64,000 nucleotides of DNA, taken from Tribonema minus. Lineage: Eukaryota > Sar > Xanthophyceae > Tribonematales > Tribonemataceae. Made by a program: the position numbers and the translations under genes. Positions 61,523 to 64,000 of this stretch are shown piece by piece. Below the pieces are notes generated by a model, which was not told the origin of the DNA, did no database searches, and saw nothing but the letters and a program-made list of their open reading frames with translations. Numbering within the stretch: position 1 is the first letter of the stretch; the number at the start of each line of letters is the position of its first letter. The stretch is from the NCBI GenBank assembly GCA_017506865.1, contig JAFCMP010000279.1, forward strand, positions 1 through 64,000, read 5' to 3'.

Positions 61523-63804
61523 ATGGCGAAGCCACGGGCCTTGATTGATGACGACGATCTGGAGGAACCACTGCTGGTGCGTGTGTTCAAATTGGCGAGC
61601 GCAAGTGAAGCGTCGAATGACAAGCATGTTCTATTGGATCCGCTTTGATCCGTGGTTTGCGGAGCGCGTGTCTCTTTAGATAGCGCTACGGCATTGCTTT
61701 GTCAAGATGGCATGTGTGCGGTATCTTTCATCAATTTCATGATCGCGGCTGTGGATCTCTTCAGATCCTCCTGATCATCGGCCACACCTGCTGCGTTCGT
61801 AACACATATGTTTTTTGTAGATACAAGTGCGCCGCGCTTGTCAATTCTCAAATCACATGGCGTTGCAATAGCCAATTGCCGGCTATTGGTGATGTGAATG
61901 ATGCCAATTCAAAATGCCCGCACCTGCAGCTTCTGCAGCTGTAACGTCATGAGTCACGATGGCGCCTAAGCACTTGTTGATCTGAGCGTCTTGTCGATAC
62001 TAGCTAACGGAAAGAAACAGACGCGATGACTGGGATCACATGTCAGGCAACGCTTCAGTGTATGGATGGTGTCTGACGTGTGCCTTCTGTGCATTGATTG
62101 GCGCAGAACGAGAACGGTGCACCTGCAAATGGAAGTCATGAGGTTCACATCAACGGCAACCATGAGAAGGGGGCTGGTGTGGTGTACAAGAAGGACCAGG
62201 CTTTGCACTGGACAAAACTTGTGCTCTACCTTATACAGGTATGTTAAAGTACTGGTAGCCTGCAACTCCTCTGCAGTGATGTGATTTTTGCAGCGTGGCA
62301 GGCTTCTTTGTCGCACAGTCTACACTCCTGGCGCTTTGTGTGGCATGATGTAACTGATGTCAACCCGGGTCTGCTGGTGTGCAGATTCACAGACGCACTC
62401 GCAGATTGCGGCACGAAGTTTGCCATGTGCTGATATGTGCTCCTGTGGCAGAACCTTGAAGGCTCGTTCTGGCACTGCATCTAGTATGGCAGGTCTTGTC
62501 AGATGGACCATCATACTTTGGTGGCAACATGTCTTCATTGCCCAAGCACTCGGTGACTGTTGCAGTTGCTGTTGCAGTTGAGCTTGCACTGGTGGTGGAT
62601 GTTTTGCGTGTTCATACCTCTGACTTCAACGTTGGCACAAGAGTGATCGTTGCAAAGCAGGGTTCAACCTGGCCTACATTGCAGGCCTCTGAAGCATCAG
62701 CTGACTTGTCGTTTCGCCCAATGCTCCTCCACTGCCTCCTTTGCTGATGCTGTTACAACCCCCGTGTGCAGATCCTGGTGCTGGGTGGAGCGTTTCTCTA
62801 TCATGTGCTGGAGGACAAGAACAGCAGCTGGAGGTATGCGCAATAGCGTGCATTGGCCTTGATAGTAGTAGCATGGCTCAACTTAAATACAGTGGGCGCT
62901 TGTCATTGGCATGTGCCAGTGTATTGTGTCATGTGGCTTGTGGCAGCATGCCTACAGCTGCTGCACCGGCACAGCAGCAGCTTGTGTAGTTCAGAACCCT
63001 GTTCAGAAGTGAGGCGATCGCTGAGTGCGTAGGCAACATGGGTGCTTCTAGTCATGCTTCGCTTTTGTCGTAGTGTTGCCTGTAATGTGCCATGGTGACC
63101 TTGTCAGTTTGTCTGTGACATTGCAACACACCTGGTTACCTGAGATGCATCGTCTGGACTTTTGAGTGCTACATTAAGTCATGATTCAACACCGCCATCT
63201 GACCAAATTGCGCTGATCTACTGCTCATTGCTTGTCTGCTCTTCTCCATCAACTGTCTGCAGGTGGGCCTCTCAGCTGGTGCTGCTGTCGGCGTGGATTG
63301 CCCTGTCTATTTCGGAGGCCATGCAGTACAGACTGCCCAGCCGGAGGAATTCCGTACCGCAGGCAAGTTGATGTCCGCGGCCATGATCTGCCTCAGTAGC
63401 CATAGGCACGGTCACTACAATGTTTGGCACCATTGTCTGTGCTGCAGTACGTGTTATCAGGCAGCTGCCAAGAACTCGTTTGCCTGCACTGGCCATGTAC
63501 ACAGTACAGCCATATATTGCCATTTTCAGTCATGTCAAGCTTCCACCTGTCCCTTGTACTGCAGTGCCTCGTGGTTCTGGCGTGCTTTGCGGGGTCTGTG
63601 ACGCTGCTGCTGGATGAGTCTGGAGCGGGCAACATCACTCCCTCTCAACTGGGCAGCTGGGACTTGGGGTGGCAGCTGGTTATATTGGCGCTGGAGCTAT
63701 GGGGGCTTGCAAAGCCAGTGCCGGTGCATGCCTACTCGCACATGAATGAGGAGTACGCGGCAGGGATGTTCTCATACTTCCACTTCAACTGGTACACGCG
63801 TGTG
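61523..63804 (+). CDS. Multi-pass membrane protein, possibly an ABC transporter of the C subfamily (3' end outside window)
   Basis: Five exons join in frame, 196 codons so far: 61523-61576, 62107-62238, 62772-62833, 63263-63362, 63565-63804. The acidic N-terminus (DDDDLEEPLL, then NENGAPANG) precedes four hydrophobic segments: LVLYLIQILVLGGAFLYHVL, LVLLSAWIALSI, CLVVLACFAGSVTLLL and LVILALELWGLA. The last exon ends NEEYAAGMFSYFHFNWYTRV, resembling the stretch where ABCC transporters pass from TMD0 to the first core helix (E-x-x-A-x-x-x-S-x-x-x-F-x-W). That is a pattern match only; no ATP-binding cassette is in the window. Exon 4 ends in a GC donor (CAG|GCAAGT). An in-frame upstream ATG at 61,400 would add 41 residues; I prefer 61,523 because EPLL-type acidic starts are usual, but cannot decide. 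Confidence 0.6.
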
Positions 63805-64000
63805 GTGAGTGCTCATGGTCGGATTCATCAAGATACACACATGGACTCATGGTGAACTGGAAGGGTATGAAATATGTGGAAGTGCGCAGTGGATTTACGG
63901 TGCATGTCAAGTGCATGGCTTATGTGCTGTAAGATGGTTCTCCGTACGCGCAGCAGCCTGCACGTGCATGCGTGTGTAATGTATGAGTGCAGAAGGCATG

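Noticed and set aside
1-64000. CRISPR arrays, bacterial operons or defence systems
   Set aside because: The sequence is eukaryotic with introns throughout; repeats seen are tandem duplications or foldbacks, not spaced identical repeats.

Overview
This is nuclear DNA of a photosynthetic eukaryote. Every confidently recognised gene except the reverse transcriptase is broken by spliceosomal introns, mostly 300-1,500 bases with GT-AG ends and a few with GC-AG ends. Two proteins (aspartate-semialdehyde dehydrogenase and a type II NADH dehydrogenase) begin with a hydrophobic signal peptide followed by an A-F-x-P motif (AFLP, AFTP). That pattern is typical of bipartite leaders of secondary, red-lineage plastids, so I infer an ochrophyte, haptophyte or similar alga. 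Short TTAGGG-type repeats inside introns are compatible with this but do not prove it.

Layout from left to right. 1-8,132: CDC20 anaphase-promoting-complex activator on the minus strand, its 3' end beyond the window; one intron carries a foldback element. 8,133-10,679: no gene recognised. 10,680-12,425: MIC19-type CHCH protein (minus), starting only 108 bp from the start codon of the divergent aspartate-semialdehyde dehydrogenase gene (12,534-19,916, plus). 19,917-34,443: a gene desert with a roughly 1.4-kb imperfect palindrome, possible retroelement relics, and AT-rich repeat-laden sequence. 34,444-36,909: a GC-rich ORF for the C-terminal part of a LINE-type reverse transcriptase with zinc finger and endonuclease-like tail (minus). 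37,171-38,530: two-exon DUF1771-like/Smr protein (plus). 41,135-47,511: CCT1 (TCP-1 alpha) chaperonin subunit (minus), 11 exons. 49,822-58,570: type II NAD(P)H dehydrogenase (plus), 13 exons. 60,425-61,150: unrecognised single-TM protein (minus), head to head with a multi-pass membrane protein, possibly an ABC transporter of the C type (61,523 to beyond the right edge, plus).

The genes are unrelated housekeeping functions (mitosis, cristae organisation, aspartate-family amino acids, actin/tubulin folding, organelle respiration); nothing indicates a dedicated cluster. Four of the neighbouring pairs are arranged head to head. The least explained parts are the long palindrome, the truncated but open reverse transcriptase, and the 14.5-kb desert. 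Exon borders were placed by reading frame continuity, splice dinucleotides and family alignment from memory; they may be off by a few bases.
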